A stretch of 41,023 bases of DNA from Ruminimicrobiellum sp045223915 (GTDB lineage: Bacteria; Elusimicrobiota; Endomicrobiia; Endomicrobiales; Endomicrobiaceae): assembly GCA_045223915.1 (NCBI GenBank), contig JBGUZU010000023.1, positions 1 to 41,023 of the forward strand, given 5' to 3'. Numbering within the stretch: the first letter of the stretch is position 1; each line of letters opens with the position of its first letter. Made by a program: the position numbers and the translations under genes. The notes under the pieces were generated by a model. The model saw only the letters and a program-made list of their open reading frames with translations, had not been told where the DNA came from and searched no databases. Shown piece after piece: positions 24,701 to 39,700 of the stretch.

Positions 24701-27700
24701 TCGTTTCCAAGTACTTCCGTAACAATAGCATCCCTGTTTTTCTTATCACTTGTTCCCTTATAAGCCGTATCTATCGCATCAGATATAGATTTGTATGCAT
24801 CTCTTGTCTGCTCTAACTGTTTTCTACCTTTATTACTGTTAAGCAACTCTCTATCTGCATTCAATTTTTCTTCATTTACTCCAAGATATGCATAATCTTG
24901 TGCTTCTATTGTTGCTCCGCTAAGCAATTTATCATAGTAATCTACCATTCCATATTGTTTCGTATACTTACCGGCAGCACTTGCAAGTGCCGATGCAGGT
25001 ATAGTTGCCGCATAATCTAACTCATCTCCCACCAACTGCGATATTCTACCTATCGGCAAGTTAATTCTGTCTAATCCTTGTCCTTCCGCTAATAACAATT
25101 TTATTGCTTCTGCACTGTCTTTTGCATTCTTAAATTGTACTTTCACAGTCTTATTATCGGATAATGTAGTTTCTTCCAATTCTATATTGGCTCCTTTAAG
25201 CAATGCCTTATTATGTTCTACTTGATCTATTACTTCCTGTCTTGTTTCTTCCGGCCCGTACGATAACAAGCCCGCCATTGCTTCAGAGAATAAACTGCCC
25301 CAACTGCTGTATGTTCCGATTATTATTCCGGCGTTATCCAATTTTTCTCTCAATCCTTCTTTGTCTTCGGTATTTGTTATTAATTCAACCTTTCCTAATG
25401 ATGAACCAAACACAAAATCTATATGGTTATAAAGTTCTTCCGCATTGGAGTTTTCATTTGTTAACCATGTTATAAATTTATTGTCTCTTCCTTCTATATT
25501 CGGATTTGCACTTAACAATAATACACTGAATAATCCGATTATAGATTTTCCTCCTGCAGTCTGTAATTCTTGTGCATATCCTGCAGATTTTTCTTCTACT
25601 TCCCCTCCGTTTTCCACTGTTGCCTGCAATATATCTCTAAAGGCTTCTTTCTGTCCGTCTCTAAAGCCCGATAATGCCAATACGGAATATGGTACTGCCG
25701 TATTCAATCCGTATTTCTTAGACATTCCGTTAATCAATCCGCTTATAACATCTTTTTCGGTAAGCACTTCCCCGTCTTTTTCAACTTTTTCTCCATTCAT
25801 CACTCTTACAAAATTGTCATAATCTTTTTCATCAAAGCTATCTTGTAAATATTCCAATATCGGTGTTATAGATGTTTTTCCTTTTATTTCTCCGGTAACC
25901 ATTCCTAACAATGTATCATAATCTTGTTCAGCTTTTCCTTTATCGGAACTACTGTCTATCATGTATTGTCTTACTGCTTGTCTCATATTGTCGTTTAATA
26001 CTCCGGCTACCTGTTTTGCAGCCAAGTTGTATCTTAAATATGTCTGCATCTCACTGTCACTCATATTTGCCATCTTTGCTAACTGTGCGTCGGTTAAGAA
26101 ATAAGCATCCTCTACAGCAGATACGCTTGCAGATCTCTTATATGGCTTTCCTGCTTCTTTTGCTGCAGCATACCCGTCAATATAATCACTTACTGCTGCT
26201 TTTATGGTTGCCATACCGGCTTCATCAACAGTAAATTGTGTTTGTTGAGAATCTGTGAGTCCGGCAAATACTTTCGCGACTTCTTGCATCGGTGCACTTT
26301 CAGAAGCATTTTCAGCAGATCTTCCATGACCGCCTTCTTCTCCAAGGACACTATTTATATTATCATAAGAAGATATATCAACCTCTTCCATTTGGCTCAA
26401 TGTTTGTATAGTGTTGGCAAGTGTCGTCTTTTGACTTGCGGACAAATTAGACAGGTCTAATGAATTTATTTTACCTAAAATATCTTTGTTAAGACTTGCA
26501 TCATTATGTGCATTCAATATTTGTGCCGCAAAATATAATTGTTCCATAGAAGCATCTTCGGAACTTATCATATCTTCTGCTTGTTGAACTGTATACTTAC
26601 TTACATCCAACCCTTTGATATTTGCATTCTGAATAACGGTGCTTATTATACCATCACTTCTTACTTTTGCAGCAAAATCTTGTAATTCTCGGCTATCTTG
26701 TCCTTCGTTCTTAGCAATAGCTCCCGCTACTGTTTGCAAATTATAGTTAAATGCATTTCTATCAAAATCTTCAGAATTACTGAATTGCATTCCCATTATA
26801 TACGGTTGAACCGCATTATAATCTACTCCAAGGTCCAAAGCTGTCCCTAATGCATTTATCATTTCATAAGATCCGTCCAAACGATCAAATGCAGTATTTA
26901 AGTTTCTTGTTAATTGCTCATTAACAGGCATATTTTGTTGTACTTGAGCTAATCCTCTTACATAACTTGTCATTTGTGTGGGCTTCAAGCCGTCTTCAGT
27001 ATCCGTTCTTATGGAATCGGAATGGCCTCTGTTACTTAACACTACACCTGAAGCATCCTGCAAATATGTGGCCATAAGTCCAACACTATCTCCGTTATTT
27101 ATCATATCGTTAAGATATGAACTTCTAGCAATATTTGCATTATTTGAATTAACAAGTTGTCTAAGTTGCGATATTTCTCTTACACTTAAATTATTATTAG
27201 CAGCTGCGATTCTAACTCCGAATTCATTTCTAATACTGGAAGCATTTGTAGAATGTAACAATAATCCGTAAACGCTTGAATTTGAATTTAAGTTCAAAAT
27301 ATCCTGAGCAGTAAGATTAGTTCTTCTTGTTCCGTTATCACGTGCATTTGCTCTGTTGTTTATAGTATTTTGTATTCTTGCTATCTCTTGTGCTCTTTGT
27401 GTTTGGTCTTGCATATTTGCAAGATTTTGTGCGGTATTGGCACCTATTTGTTTATATGTTCCGTTATTGTAATCTACCATTATATTTCCATCAGGTGTAC
27501 CATCGAAACATTCTTTTAACATTTCTCTGAATTGAGGTGAAATTCCAGGTAAAATCATATCAACAAATGCACCCATGAATTCTTCTCTGATATTTTCCGA
27601 ATAGAATGTTCCCAACATACTACCGACTTGTTCATTACCAACATTTTGGAACACTTCATCAAAAGAGCTTGCAAATCTGGCAACTCTGCCTACACCCGGT

Positions 27701-30700
27701 ATATTTTGGAAAACAGGTCCGACTGCCGCGGAAAGAACCGGTGTCATTGCGGAGAATGCCCACATATTTGGTGAAGAAACTGTATCAGAGACAGATTTCA
27801 ATGCTGATCCTATAAAGTCTCCGCCGGTTGAATAAACAGGGGCTTGAACTTTTAAGAAGAAGCTGAAATCATCCGAAACTTCTTCACCTTTTAGAATCTT
27901 TAATCCCGCTCCCAACATACCGAACAGATTTGGAATAGGCAATGGTATTTCACCGTTAAAGCTCAAACCGACTGAATCCAATGCTGTGTTTACGGTACCG
28001 AATATACCATCTATAACTACAACGTTGAACACAGAAATATCTTTTATCATTCTAAATGAATTCATTAATGAAGATTCTGCCATATTAGCAAAAACCGTCA
28101 GAGCTTTTTTTTGCCATCCCGAAACCTCAGAAACACCTTTTCCTAAAGTTTGGCCAAGTTCAGAAAAACTCTTACCCCAATCTTTGAATATGTTATTTTC
28201 TTTTATATTTTGTAAGAAAGATTTACTGCTATCCCTTCTCGATGAATCTTTCCATATATCTTTCACATTTTCCCAAACGGTTTTTGATTTATCCCAAATT
28301 GCAGGAGCATTTTCTGCTATTAATTTTTGAACTTCCGTCGATACAGCCCCCTGTATTTCTGCCAACGAACCGGAATTCTGACCTATTCTCTCCAACATTT
28401 CCTTAACCTGATCCTCGGAAAGTTTTGCTAAATCCTTATTTAACGATGATACAAATCCATCTAATTTGGTAAAACTTTCTCCTGTTATTTCTTGCATCCT
28501 AAAATAAACATTACTTGCATTTTGACTCATCCAGATTTCTTTATTGAATATAGGAGAGAATACCGCTATTGTTGAGGCCATTTTAAATAATTCATCGTCA
28601 ACTATATCTCCAAGTCCGATACTTCTTGCAAATTTTGGTAACAATCCATCAAAATGTATAGGACCGATATCAACACCAAGCATAACAGCATTTAGTCCTA
28701 TAGCACCAAATGAATTTATTGCCTTTAACCCAACTGTTGCAAAACGTGCTCCCAAAATATTAGCTAATGTACTACCATCTTTTACTCCATACTTCAACAT
28801 TTCCGCTGCCTTATCAAATCCCAAAGCAGAAGCTTTTTGTGACAATGTACTCATCGGAGACATAACCGTTTTTGCTCTCGACAAGAATTTTCCTACTTTT
28901 GAGCCTTTAAATGCGGTACTCAAACCACCAACAACATTTGTAGCCTTGAATATAAAATTACCCAATTTACCTAAACTTGCTATTCTCTTATAAACTTCAA
29001 CTGCAGTCGCCATTTCTTTCGATATTTTCGCCAGTTCCGCCAGTTTGGCAGCCTTGGCGGCTTCATCAAGACCTTTTACTGCATCAGCAACCTTTGCAGC
29101 TGCTGAAAATGCTTTAGTTAAACCGCCTATTACAACAGCAAAATCCATAGCAACAAAAATGAACTCTTTAACTGCGGTAGCCGTATCCCCGACAGTCAAA
29201 GCTTTCATTCCGGCATCCATACTCTTCATAACTGACGGTATGGCAGCTATGGCGGCTATAACAGTTAAACTTGCAACTAAAGATGTACCGAATGTACATA
29301 CTGCCAAAGCAATCGTTGCCGCAATATAAAGAGCCGTAACTACTGCCGTTATTGTTTCATTCCTTACCTGGTCTCTTGATAATCTCTGTGCATCTCTTGC
29401 ATCGGCAGTCTTGTTATATTGATCTACAACTGCAGAATCAAGTTTAAGTACACTATTATATCCTACACCGGCATATCCGTATCCGTTTGTTGATATAGGT
29501 TTAAACTTATCGCCGTTAGCATCTGTTAATGATAATTCAAAACCTTTTCCATTTGTACCGAAAGCAACAAAATCTCCGTCTGAGTTTAGATATCCGACTT
29601 GTCCGTTCTGTACATTGAAAGAATATGTTTCGGCAACAGTTACTCCGTTTGGTCCGGTACTTGTATATTTAGTTACATCCAATCCATGTTCATAAACAAT
29701 ATTTCCGTCATTGTCATAAGTTGCTCTTGTTGTCTCGTTAGCAACCGCTCTTCCGAGCGCATCATAAACAAAATTCGAATCTACTTTTTCTACGTAGAAA
29801 TCCTGCAAAGAACCTAAGACATTATTTGTACCGGTTTTTCTGTCTTGTTCCACTAAAGCTGCTATTTTTTCGGATTGATCAAATAAAGCTTCACCTGCAT
29901 CATTCAATACAGATTTAGAAGAGAATATTCCACTTGCGGTGAAGTTCAATTTCAAGCCAGAAACATCGGTAGAACTTAAGAATCCCGCATTAGCCAATTC
30001 GAAAACGAAATGGCCTCCGTTATCACCGCCATCACCATAAAGGCCTGTTACTTTTCTTTCCGTGAGTCTGCCAAGAGCATCATATTCCTCAGTGGTTGCC
30101 ATATTAATATCTATAGTAACTTGATTTGAATGGAAATCAACATTTAATCCATAGAAAGTATATGTATCACTTGTAAACATCGCTTCCAATTGTTCATCCG
30201 TCATACCGGATGCTCTTTCAAATAAGTCATCATCTCCTAATGCCTTTATCTTAAACAACATTTCTTCTCTGCTTCCGCCTTCAAGGAAGCCATATCCGCC
30301 TAAAGCAACCGATACAGAATAAGAATATGTATGTCCCAATTCCTTATCATAGTTAATTGTTCTGGAATCATAATCTTTTGCGGTTCCTGTTTCACCTGCC
30401 GTTCCGGCATTAAGAGCATAGGTAAACGATTCTTTACTTGTTTTCATCACAACATCACCTTCGGAATGTTCCAATACGATTTCCACGGTACCGTTTTTAG
30501 CAGCTTCCGATCCATATCGTTCGGTATCGTATAAGGCACTTTGATCTAAGTAGTTGTAATTATATGTAATAGAATCTGTTTCTACTGTCCCGTCATCATT
30601 ATACTTGTAAGTTTTTATACTATCTTGTTTACCTACACTTAAAATGTCACCCTCTTTAATACCGCTACCTACAAATGCCGATAAGTCAACTTTTGTTGTT

Positions 30701-33700
30701 CCGTCACCCAATGTGTATTCAGTGTCGGTTAAAACTTTATCGCTGTCTAAGCCGGTTAATGCTTTTACCTCATAAATACCACCGTCTTGGGTTTCGTATA
30801 CAACTCTGTTTTGACTATCATACAAAGTACTTCTTGTTTCCGGTGACAACAACTTACTTTCAACGGCAAATTCTCCGTCTTGACCAACATTATATACGGT
30901 AACAATATCTTGTTCCGTAGTAGTTGTAGTTATTGTTTTAAATGAGCCCGAAGCATCATCACTGGTTGTTGTATTTACAGTATTTTGTTTGAAGTTTACA
31001 ATATAGTCTACTTTACTCGGTGTTGACTTCCAATCAACCCCTGTAGCTCTTCCTTCCGAAACTTCAGTGACTGTCCCAACATAAGTTTCTCTCTTAACAT
31101 TTGAAGCAGATTGTAAATATTGAACACCATCATCATCATATTGATATGAAATTTTTGCTACTCCTGTTGAATCAATACCATATGCACTTAAATCTTCTCC
31201 CGTATATCCGGACAAAACTACTTTCTTTACGGAAACAGGCTCTCCGTTTCTGTATTCCGTAGTAATTTCCGTTAAACTGTCACCTTCTTTTAAATTAAAA
31301 TCTTTTATCTTGTTCTTATCATAGTTTATATTACTCATGCTGCCAAAATAATCCACTCTTGAAGTTACAACTCTATCTGCGTAAGTATCGGTATCTGAAC
31401 GATAAGCATAAGTTTCTCTGTACGAACCCTCTTCAACCTTTACATCTTTAGCTCTTCCTATATCTTTTTTCCAACTTCCTTCCCACGTATATTTAGCACT
31501 ATTTACATATGTCTGTCTTCCAAATCTGTCCCAAGTTGTATCAAGTTGTGTTGCTTTATGGGTGGTACTACCATTCAATATCGAATCTATGTTTTCCGGT
31601 TCTAACTGTCCGTTCGGACCCTCGCGCAGAAAATCAGTATAAACACTACTTGAACCGGAACCATCAGCATTTCCTACAAAATCAACATATGATCTTGTAA
31701 CTTTTTGGGATCTATTTGGACCCTGTTCAACTGTTTCTGCGGTATAGCTGTTTCCGGTTAAATCAAAATTAACATATGTATTATTGTCTCCGGAAAGTTT
31801 ATACTCGTTACTACCGTTTGCTGTTCCATCATAAGTATATTTCTTCCCCTGGTCATCGGTATATGTTACTTTAACTGTTTTAACTGTATCATAATACTCA
31901 TATACTTCATTACCATATGCATAACTCATTGGCACCTGTTTTGTTCCATGTTCTATGGTAACCATCCTTCCGGAATCAGGATCTCTTTGTGTTTCTTTCC
32001 ACTCATCACCAAAAGCGGAAGTATTTACATAAACAACAGCACCTTCAAACATTATCTGTCTTGCATCCTCGGAAGAAGAACCTCCATATCCGGCCAAATC
32101 TCTCAATGTTAAATTCTTTAAGTTAGGACTCTCTATATAAGATCCGGATTCAGGATTTCCTCCAGAAACTCTATCTCCAATATTAATATCAGGAAGACCT
32201 GCTTCAAACCAAGTACCGTCAATATCTATAACTTTTTTAGTACCATCAGGCGATAGCACAGTCATATCATCACTTCTATCCCAACCTACAGTCTGTCCGT
32301 GATTTTTCATATCTCCGGGTTTCATTCCGACATAAAGTCCTATACCCTGTTCATCAGAATCTGTCAATTCTACTACTTCTCTTATGTCTTTAGGATCAAT
32401 GTAATACTCTTTACCATCTACGATAATTTTGACATCATTACCGGTTCTATTCCAAGAACCATCTTTTGTACAACAAGTGCCGATAAAGCTTACTCCCCTA
32501 TCAAGTTCCATAAGTTTACCATAATCAACAACAACCGGTTTACCATCGTAGTATGTAAGATATTGATCGTTATTTGGATTATTAGGATCCTTATTAAGGA
32601 TGACATCGTCTTCAGTAAATTCATGATGTTTATTGCCCTTTGTATCCAAGCTAAACTTTTTACCGGAATCAGTTGTGTATGTAACAGTTTCACCAACAGC
32701 TTTAAAATCTATGGTACCTTCTTCCTCTCCTGCTACTACTCTGACTTTTCCCGAGACGTCGTTTCCTAAGCCCTCAATCTTGCCGTCTTTTGCACTCAAT
32801 ATAGAACCGACATTATAAACTGTCGATTCCGAGAATACTTGAGAAGCAGTAGCATCGGAATAATTGTTAAATACTCCGGAAGCAATGAGTTTTCCGTCGC
32901 TATCTCTATATATTTCTCCTTCAAAAGTAGAACGAAGGTCTTGATCTCCTGCAGCACCGCCGCCATTTCCTTCAGGTTTATCTTGTTTTTCCTGATCAGT
33001 TACATTCATGCCTTCCGCATATACTTTAGCATTAGTAACAGTAAGGGAACCGTCTCCTATAGAAACTCTTGCACCGGCAAGTATATGATATTTCGTTCCG
33101 TTATACTCACTTGTCAACGCTGTTACATCCCTGTCAACATCGTTTGCAGAATCATGTATGGTTCCGCTTGTAGGCAATGTAAAGTAACAATATGCCAAAT
33201 TATCATACCCGGCAGATCTATTGTGGTTATTCATATGACTTACGGAAACCGTTATTTCTTCGTATTTTTCTCCTCTCCATTCAACATCTTTTCCAACAAT
33301 AGATTTTACTCCGGCCTTATTTAATATTGCCGCTGCGGTTATATACTGACCGGCAGTAAATTTCTCCGTAAATTCGGTTTTAGTTGTTCCCTCTGCTTTC
33401 CATGAGTCCGGTAACTTATATGTTGCATTTAAATTATCGTTTGCTTTAAATGCCATTACCTTTTCACCGTTTAAAGTTTGCAAGCTTATATTAAAACTTG
33501 CACCCGGAGATAAAGTTATACCATCCGCTATTTGAACACCTGTATTTGTTTTATCAACAAAATTAGCTCCCTTATCCGCAACTTCATCACTTTGATTATT
33601 TAATAACGTTCCGAACATTGTTATTGTATCGGAAGAAATATCTCCGGACATTTTTCCGGTAAAATCAAATTTTTCCAATCCGGAAACTTCTAATCCGACA

Positions 33701-36700
33701 TTCGAGAAATTGTCGGTTAAAGTTTGTTTTGCTTTATTTGGACTTACAAAACTGAATGTTGATGCTGAAGAACCGGCAGTCCATGTTCCGTTAGAATATA
33801 TATAGTCTCCTCCATCCGTTATAACATATCCTGCACCGGAACCCAATACAGAACCTGAAGTTGCTACTGTTCCGTTTCCTACTATGGTTAAGTTTCCGTT
33901 TCTTACGGATATTATTCCTTTAGAACCGTCTTTATTATCCGTAATAGAGAAAGAATCATCCGTTTCTGTTATTAAGCCCTTAGTATTAACAGTTTCGGAA
34001 TCGCCTTCTTCTCCTCCCTGTTGGCCTCCACCGCCTTTTGCGGTTGTCCATTTTTGTCCATCGGTTGTTAATTCTGCATTCAAACCGTAATCACCGTTTT
34101 TCCCAACTTCAAAATATGCACCTTCTGTTAATCCGTCTTCACCCTTTGTCCAAACTTTGCTCGTTGATATTGATCCATCAGGATTTACATGATTATACGT
34201 ACCTTCTACAAAAACTTTGTCTCCTTCTCTTGCCGTTAGAGAATTATCTTCGTTTACAATAAATTCAAAAGTTGCAGATTTTGAAAGTTCGATAAAATCT
34301 GCATTACTAACTAAGAATTGTGCCGGCGCCGCAGCCGAACTTGCACTTATGGTCGAACCTGCGGCAAAAGTTCTCTTTAAAACACCGCCCTCAATCACAT
34401 CTGTATATTGAATATAAACATCTTTTCCTTTGTATGTTCCCGATAACGTAAAGGTCTTGCTTCCATCCGGATTTTCTACTTCTTTGCTCGACACGGTCGT
34501 TTTTACATTTGTCTTATCGTTTAAAACAGAATCCAGATCGGTATCTTCTGTAACATATCCCAAAAATATTCCATCCGCATTATTTATCTGTACATCTGCA
34601 CCTTTTATCGCTTTTATGACATATGGATTATCTGTAGAACCATCTCCTTCTATCTTTACTCCGCCTACATAATTACCTTTACTGTCTTGATAGAAATATT
34701 TCGGAGTATAATCTGTTTCTCCTTTTGCTATTGCATCTTCCATTTCTTTTGCCGCAGCATTTATGGATTCCGCACTAAAAGCCTTACCGAATTCAAGACC
34801 GTTTTCATCTTTTGCCGTTATTCTCTTACCGTATTTATCCGTATATCCTTCGGTTAACAAAGAGCCTTTACCTTTCAGTGCAGCGCTTATTTCCGTATCT
34901 TCCGTCATTGTTCCAAAATATACGCTGCCATCACCATCTACTAATGTTACTTTTGCTCCTTGTGCACCTTTAACAACCCATTTATCACCACTACCTTTTT
35001 CTACCCTTACTCCGCCTATAGAATTACCGTTTGAATCTCTGTATGAATATCTCGGAGTATAGTCTTGCCCTTTTTCGGTAGCTTCCTTTAATGCATCAGC
35101 ATCAGCATTGATTGTTTTCTCTCTAAAATCTGCTTTACCGAATTCTATACTTTCACCTTCTCCTGCAGTCAAGACTATAGGAGTACCGTATTTGGTCGTC
35201 TCTGCTTGTGTAAATGTTGCTCCTTTCCCTTCCAACACATCACTTAAAGCCGTATCACTATCTATTGTTCCGTAATATGTATCACCTTTACTATCTTTTA
35301 TTTGTACATTTGCGCCTTGTGCGCCTAAAACTGTTCCATCATCAGCAATTCTTACCCCACCGACATACCCTTCGTCACCACTATAAAAATATTTAGGTAT
35401 GTACTCTTTTCCGGCAGCTGCCGCTGCTGTTACCTCATATGCATCCTTATTTATATCTTCCGCATCAAAGCTTACAATAGTAAAACCTTCGGTAACAGAA
35501 AATTTTGTGGTTGCAGTAATAGGAGTACCATATTTTTCACTTACAGCATATGCAGTATTATTAAAAGTGGCTTGTGTAAGATCTGTCCATTTGTAACCTT
35601 CACCATCTTTACCTGTCTTTCCTTCTACGGAATACGTTTCACCATCAGGGCCTTTCCCGTAAACGGTTATATTTGTTCCGGGAGCCACAGCACCATCGAC
35701 ATTATACATCCAATCATCTCTCAGTCCGCCTTTAGAAACATCTGCTACAAGTGTAACCACATCCCCATTTTCCAATTTAATTCCTTGTTGTGCAAGCCTT
35801 CCGTTTTTAACATCATATTCTCTAACAGCTATGTGTGATGTGTCAATCCATGCATTATCAATTTTTTCATAACCGCTATAGAAATCACCATCTGCTTTTA
35901 ATCTGCTTGTATGTTCCAATACTTTTTTATATTCATCTGCTATACCCTCATCCGAACCCTGACCACTTCCACTACCCGTTTGTTTCGTTTCATGGTATGC
36001 CAAATTAGTTACTTCAATGTTCGTAATTTCTCCATCCCCATCTACTGTCATCTTTACGAAAGCACTTGCATCACCTTTTTCACCGTTCGGCACCGTATCT
36101 CCATGTGTAAAATCTATACCTTTTGCATGGTGTATAACTTTATCACCTTTTCTTTCTGCACTCCATTCTATAGATCTATCTAAGCTCTTTATTACTCCAC
36201 ATCTGATATTCATACCATTTATTGTATAGTCCGCAACCTTCTGAAGAGTCATTCCGGTGGAACCTTCAGGAGGTTCAATGTCGTACACCATAGCACTTTC
36301 TTTACTTGCTCTTATCGAAGAATCATTTGGATCTTGAGGATAGAAATTTTCTATTACTAATTTAGAACTTCCCGGTTCGGCATTTTGGAAATAAGGACTA
36401 TCTCCACCTTTATAGTTTTTCGTAAAATCATATTCCAATGCCATACAATGGTCATTTTCGTTGTACCCTACATTCGTTGCTGTATATTGCTCTACGCCAT
36501 ATTTGCCATATCCTTTTATGGTTTGAACTGCACCATAGCATTTCGCATAATCCAAAGCTCTATCAAAGCCTTCACTATTTGCTATATCTCTTAAGGTATC
36601 GTAGTCAAATTGTGACGATCTATCTTTATAATTCAAATCAACTACAGTGGCAGTACCATCAGCGCCATATTGTGTCATTGTTCCGTCTTTTTCATTTATT

Positions 36701-39700
36701 GCTACTCCACCTTTATCAGAGGATATTCTCATTAATCCATATGCAAAATCTTTAAATGTTAATGAAACGACAGTACCAAACATATTTAATAATGTCTGAG
36801 CCGCAGATACTGATATCTGTTGAATTTTTTTCAAAGGATTATCACTAAACATATCGCCAATGCTTTCTGTTGCAGATTTAAATGCTTCATTTACCCTTTC
36901 TATATACACAGAATCTTTCTCTTTTCCATCTTTATCGGTTATACTTTTTACCGTTATGTCGTTACCATTCATGTTAAATTCTATCGTATTTTTATTTATA
37001 TCTTGTACTGTTATATCCCAACTGCCATCTTCTTTGTTATATGTATATGCCGGTTTATTATCTTTATCAGCATTACAATAATCATACATAGCTTTTGCCA
37101 TGTTATATCCGGTTACAAAGTTGTCTGCATCATCAATATCATTAACAGATATTGCTCCGCCGGCATTTGGAACGGTTACTGACCATCCTTTTTCAGGATC
37201 ATAGCTATATTTTGCTCCGTCTATTCCTGTCTTTACCGTATATGCTTTTTTATATTGTTCTATAAAATCAGCTTTATCTTTTATTTCGGAAACATTTATT
37301 TGTTGATCTTTTTTGCCATCGTTATAGGATAATATCCATTCATGTGTTTCGGTGTTATAAGTTAAATCTAATCCCGGTTGTTGAGTTATTTCCAAGCCGT
37401 CTTTATAATCTTTTATAAAGTCATCTACATTCGGTATATCGGACATACTTATCGGCTGATCATATTCCTGTAAATTTACAGTAACTTTTCCTTGTTCATC
37501 CTTACCGAAAGTTATTCCTAATCCCAATATATCTGAGCCGTTGAAAGTTTTGCCTTCAACAGTTAATTGTAAACCTTTATCATTATCAAAACCAAATTTA
37601 ACATTTGCATCCTCGCCCAATCCTTCTTTCGATGCCATCATTGCTTTGTATTGAGCTACAAAATCGTCACCGTTTTGTATGTTCTTAGCAAGAATATCTC
37701 CATCTATTTCCGGTACCGTTACTTTCCAGCCTTCTTCACTATCATATTCATATTTTGCTCCGTCTATTCCTGTTCCGACTGTTTTTGATGTTTGATATTG
37801 AGATACAAAATCTTTAGCACTCAATTTTATATCATCAACATTTAGAGTTTTATCTTCACCATCGTTATATGTTATTTGCCATTTATTGTGTTCTGTATCA
37901 TAAGTTACAGTAAAATCATCACCGGCTTCACTATTCTTTATATCCTTCGCTTTCTTATATTCATTTACAAACTTATTTACTTCATCTGTTCCGGTTCCTA
38001 TATCGCTGGTTTTGATTTTTGTGCCGTCTACGGTAACCGTCCAACCATTCTCTTTGTCGAAATCTAACGTTACCTCAGTACCATTGTATCCGTCTAATCC
38101 TGATTTAACATCATCCGCAGCTTTATATCCTTCAACAAAACCATCTATATCTGATCCTATATCATCGGCCGTAACACTTAATCCTCCCAAGGTTAAATTC
38201 CAACCGTTTTCACCATAACCGATAACCGCACTTCCGTCTTTACCTTCATTTACTTTTGCTGCCGTTGTTGCAATAGTGTTGTAATCTGAAATAAACGAAT
38301 CAATATCTTCTATTGACGAAACATTTATGTATGCAGGATCAGTATCCGTACCGGCTGTATATGATATTTGCCAACCATCTTGTTCACTATAATGTAATCC
38401 CAAACCTCCTGCATCAGATGTTCCGTCAACTATCTTCCTTGCATTACTATATTGTTCAACAAACTTATCGGTATCAGATATACCGCTTATCGGAACAGAT
38501 ATCGTATCTTTGTCCGTCGTTCCGGGAACAATAATGCTCCAACCGTAATTTGTTCCATCTTCCGTACCATATTTTAGTTTTGCGCCATCAATATTGTCAG
38601 CCATTGATTTACCGGCATTATATTCCGATATAAATTTGTTCGTATCTTCTATTTGTGAAACTGATACTGTTGTAGGTGTTTGTGTGCCTACTCCAGGAAC
38701 TGTTACGGACCAACCGTTTGTCGGATCATAACTTTGTGTTGCACCTTTTATTCCTGTTTCTTGATTTGCTATAGCATTGGCTTTATTGTATCCGTTTATA
38801 AAATCTTCTACATTACCAATCTCATCAGCGGTATAAGATTTATTCCCTGTTCCGGGAACCGTTACAGACCATTCATGTTTTAAAGGATCATAACTTTGTG
38901 TTGCACCTTTTATTCCATCCGGGCCTGATACTGTTGATGTAGCTTTGTATCCATCTACAAATTTCTTGGGATCACCAATTTCTTCTGCTGTATATTTTTT
39001 ACTTCCCGCAGCCTCAGGCATTGTTATTGTCCACTGTTGTTTCTCTTTATCATAACTCTGTTTTGCACCATCTATTCCACCCGGGCCTGATACTGTTGAT
39101 GTATTCTTATATCCTCCTACAAATTTCTCAGGATCACCAATTTCATCCGCTGTATATTTTGCCCCTCCTGCAGCTTCCGGCATTGTTACTGTCCATTGTT
39201 GTTTCTCTTTATCATAGCTTTGTGTTGCTCCCGGTATTCCTGTTTGAGGATTTGATACTACCGACGTTGAATTATATCCATTTGCAAAATTTGTTGGATT
39301 TTTTATATCTGCTGCTGTATAATTTTGATTACCTATTTTTAATTGCCATTTTCCGTCACTATATTGAGCCGTTGCCGTGCCGGCACCATTGGCATTATTT
39401 ATTTTATTCGCAGTTTGATTTACAACGTGTTTATCAACAGCTGTTCGTACTTTATTAACAACATTGTTAATGAAATTCTTGAATGGTGAAGTATGTCCTG
39501 TATGTTTCTCGTTATTATGATTATTGCCTGTTATTGCTTTTTTGATTCCCGATACCAATCTACTAAACGGATTACTGTTTTTCTTTGCCGCGGGTTTTGT
39601 ATAATGTCTTGCTGATTGTTGTTTTGCCGGTCTACTATAACTTCTTGTTGCTGCCGGTTTGGTATAACTTTTTGCCGCAGGTTTTGTATATGATTTCTTT

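Noticed and set aside
28544..29329. Long plus-strand frames (149 and 94 codons) antisense to the giant gene
   Set aside because: Composition (Ile/Pro/Ser/Ala/Asn) is the antisense image of the Ala/Lys/Glu-rich coding strand; no ribosome site or domain.
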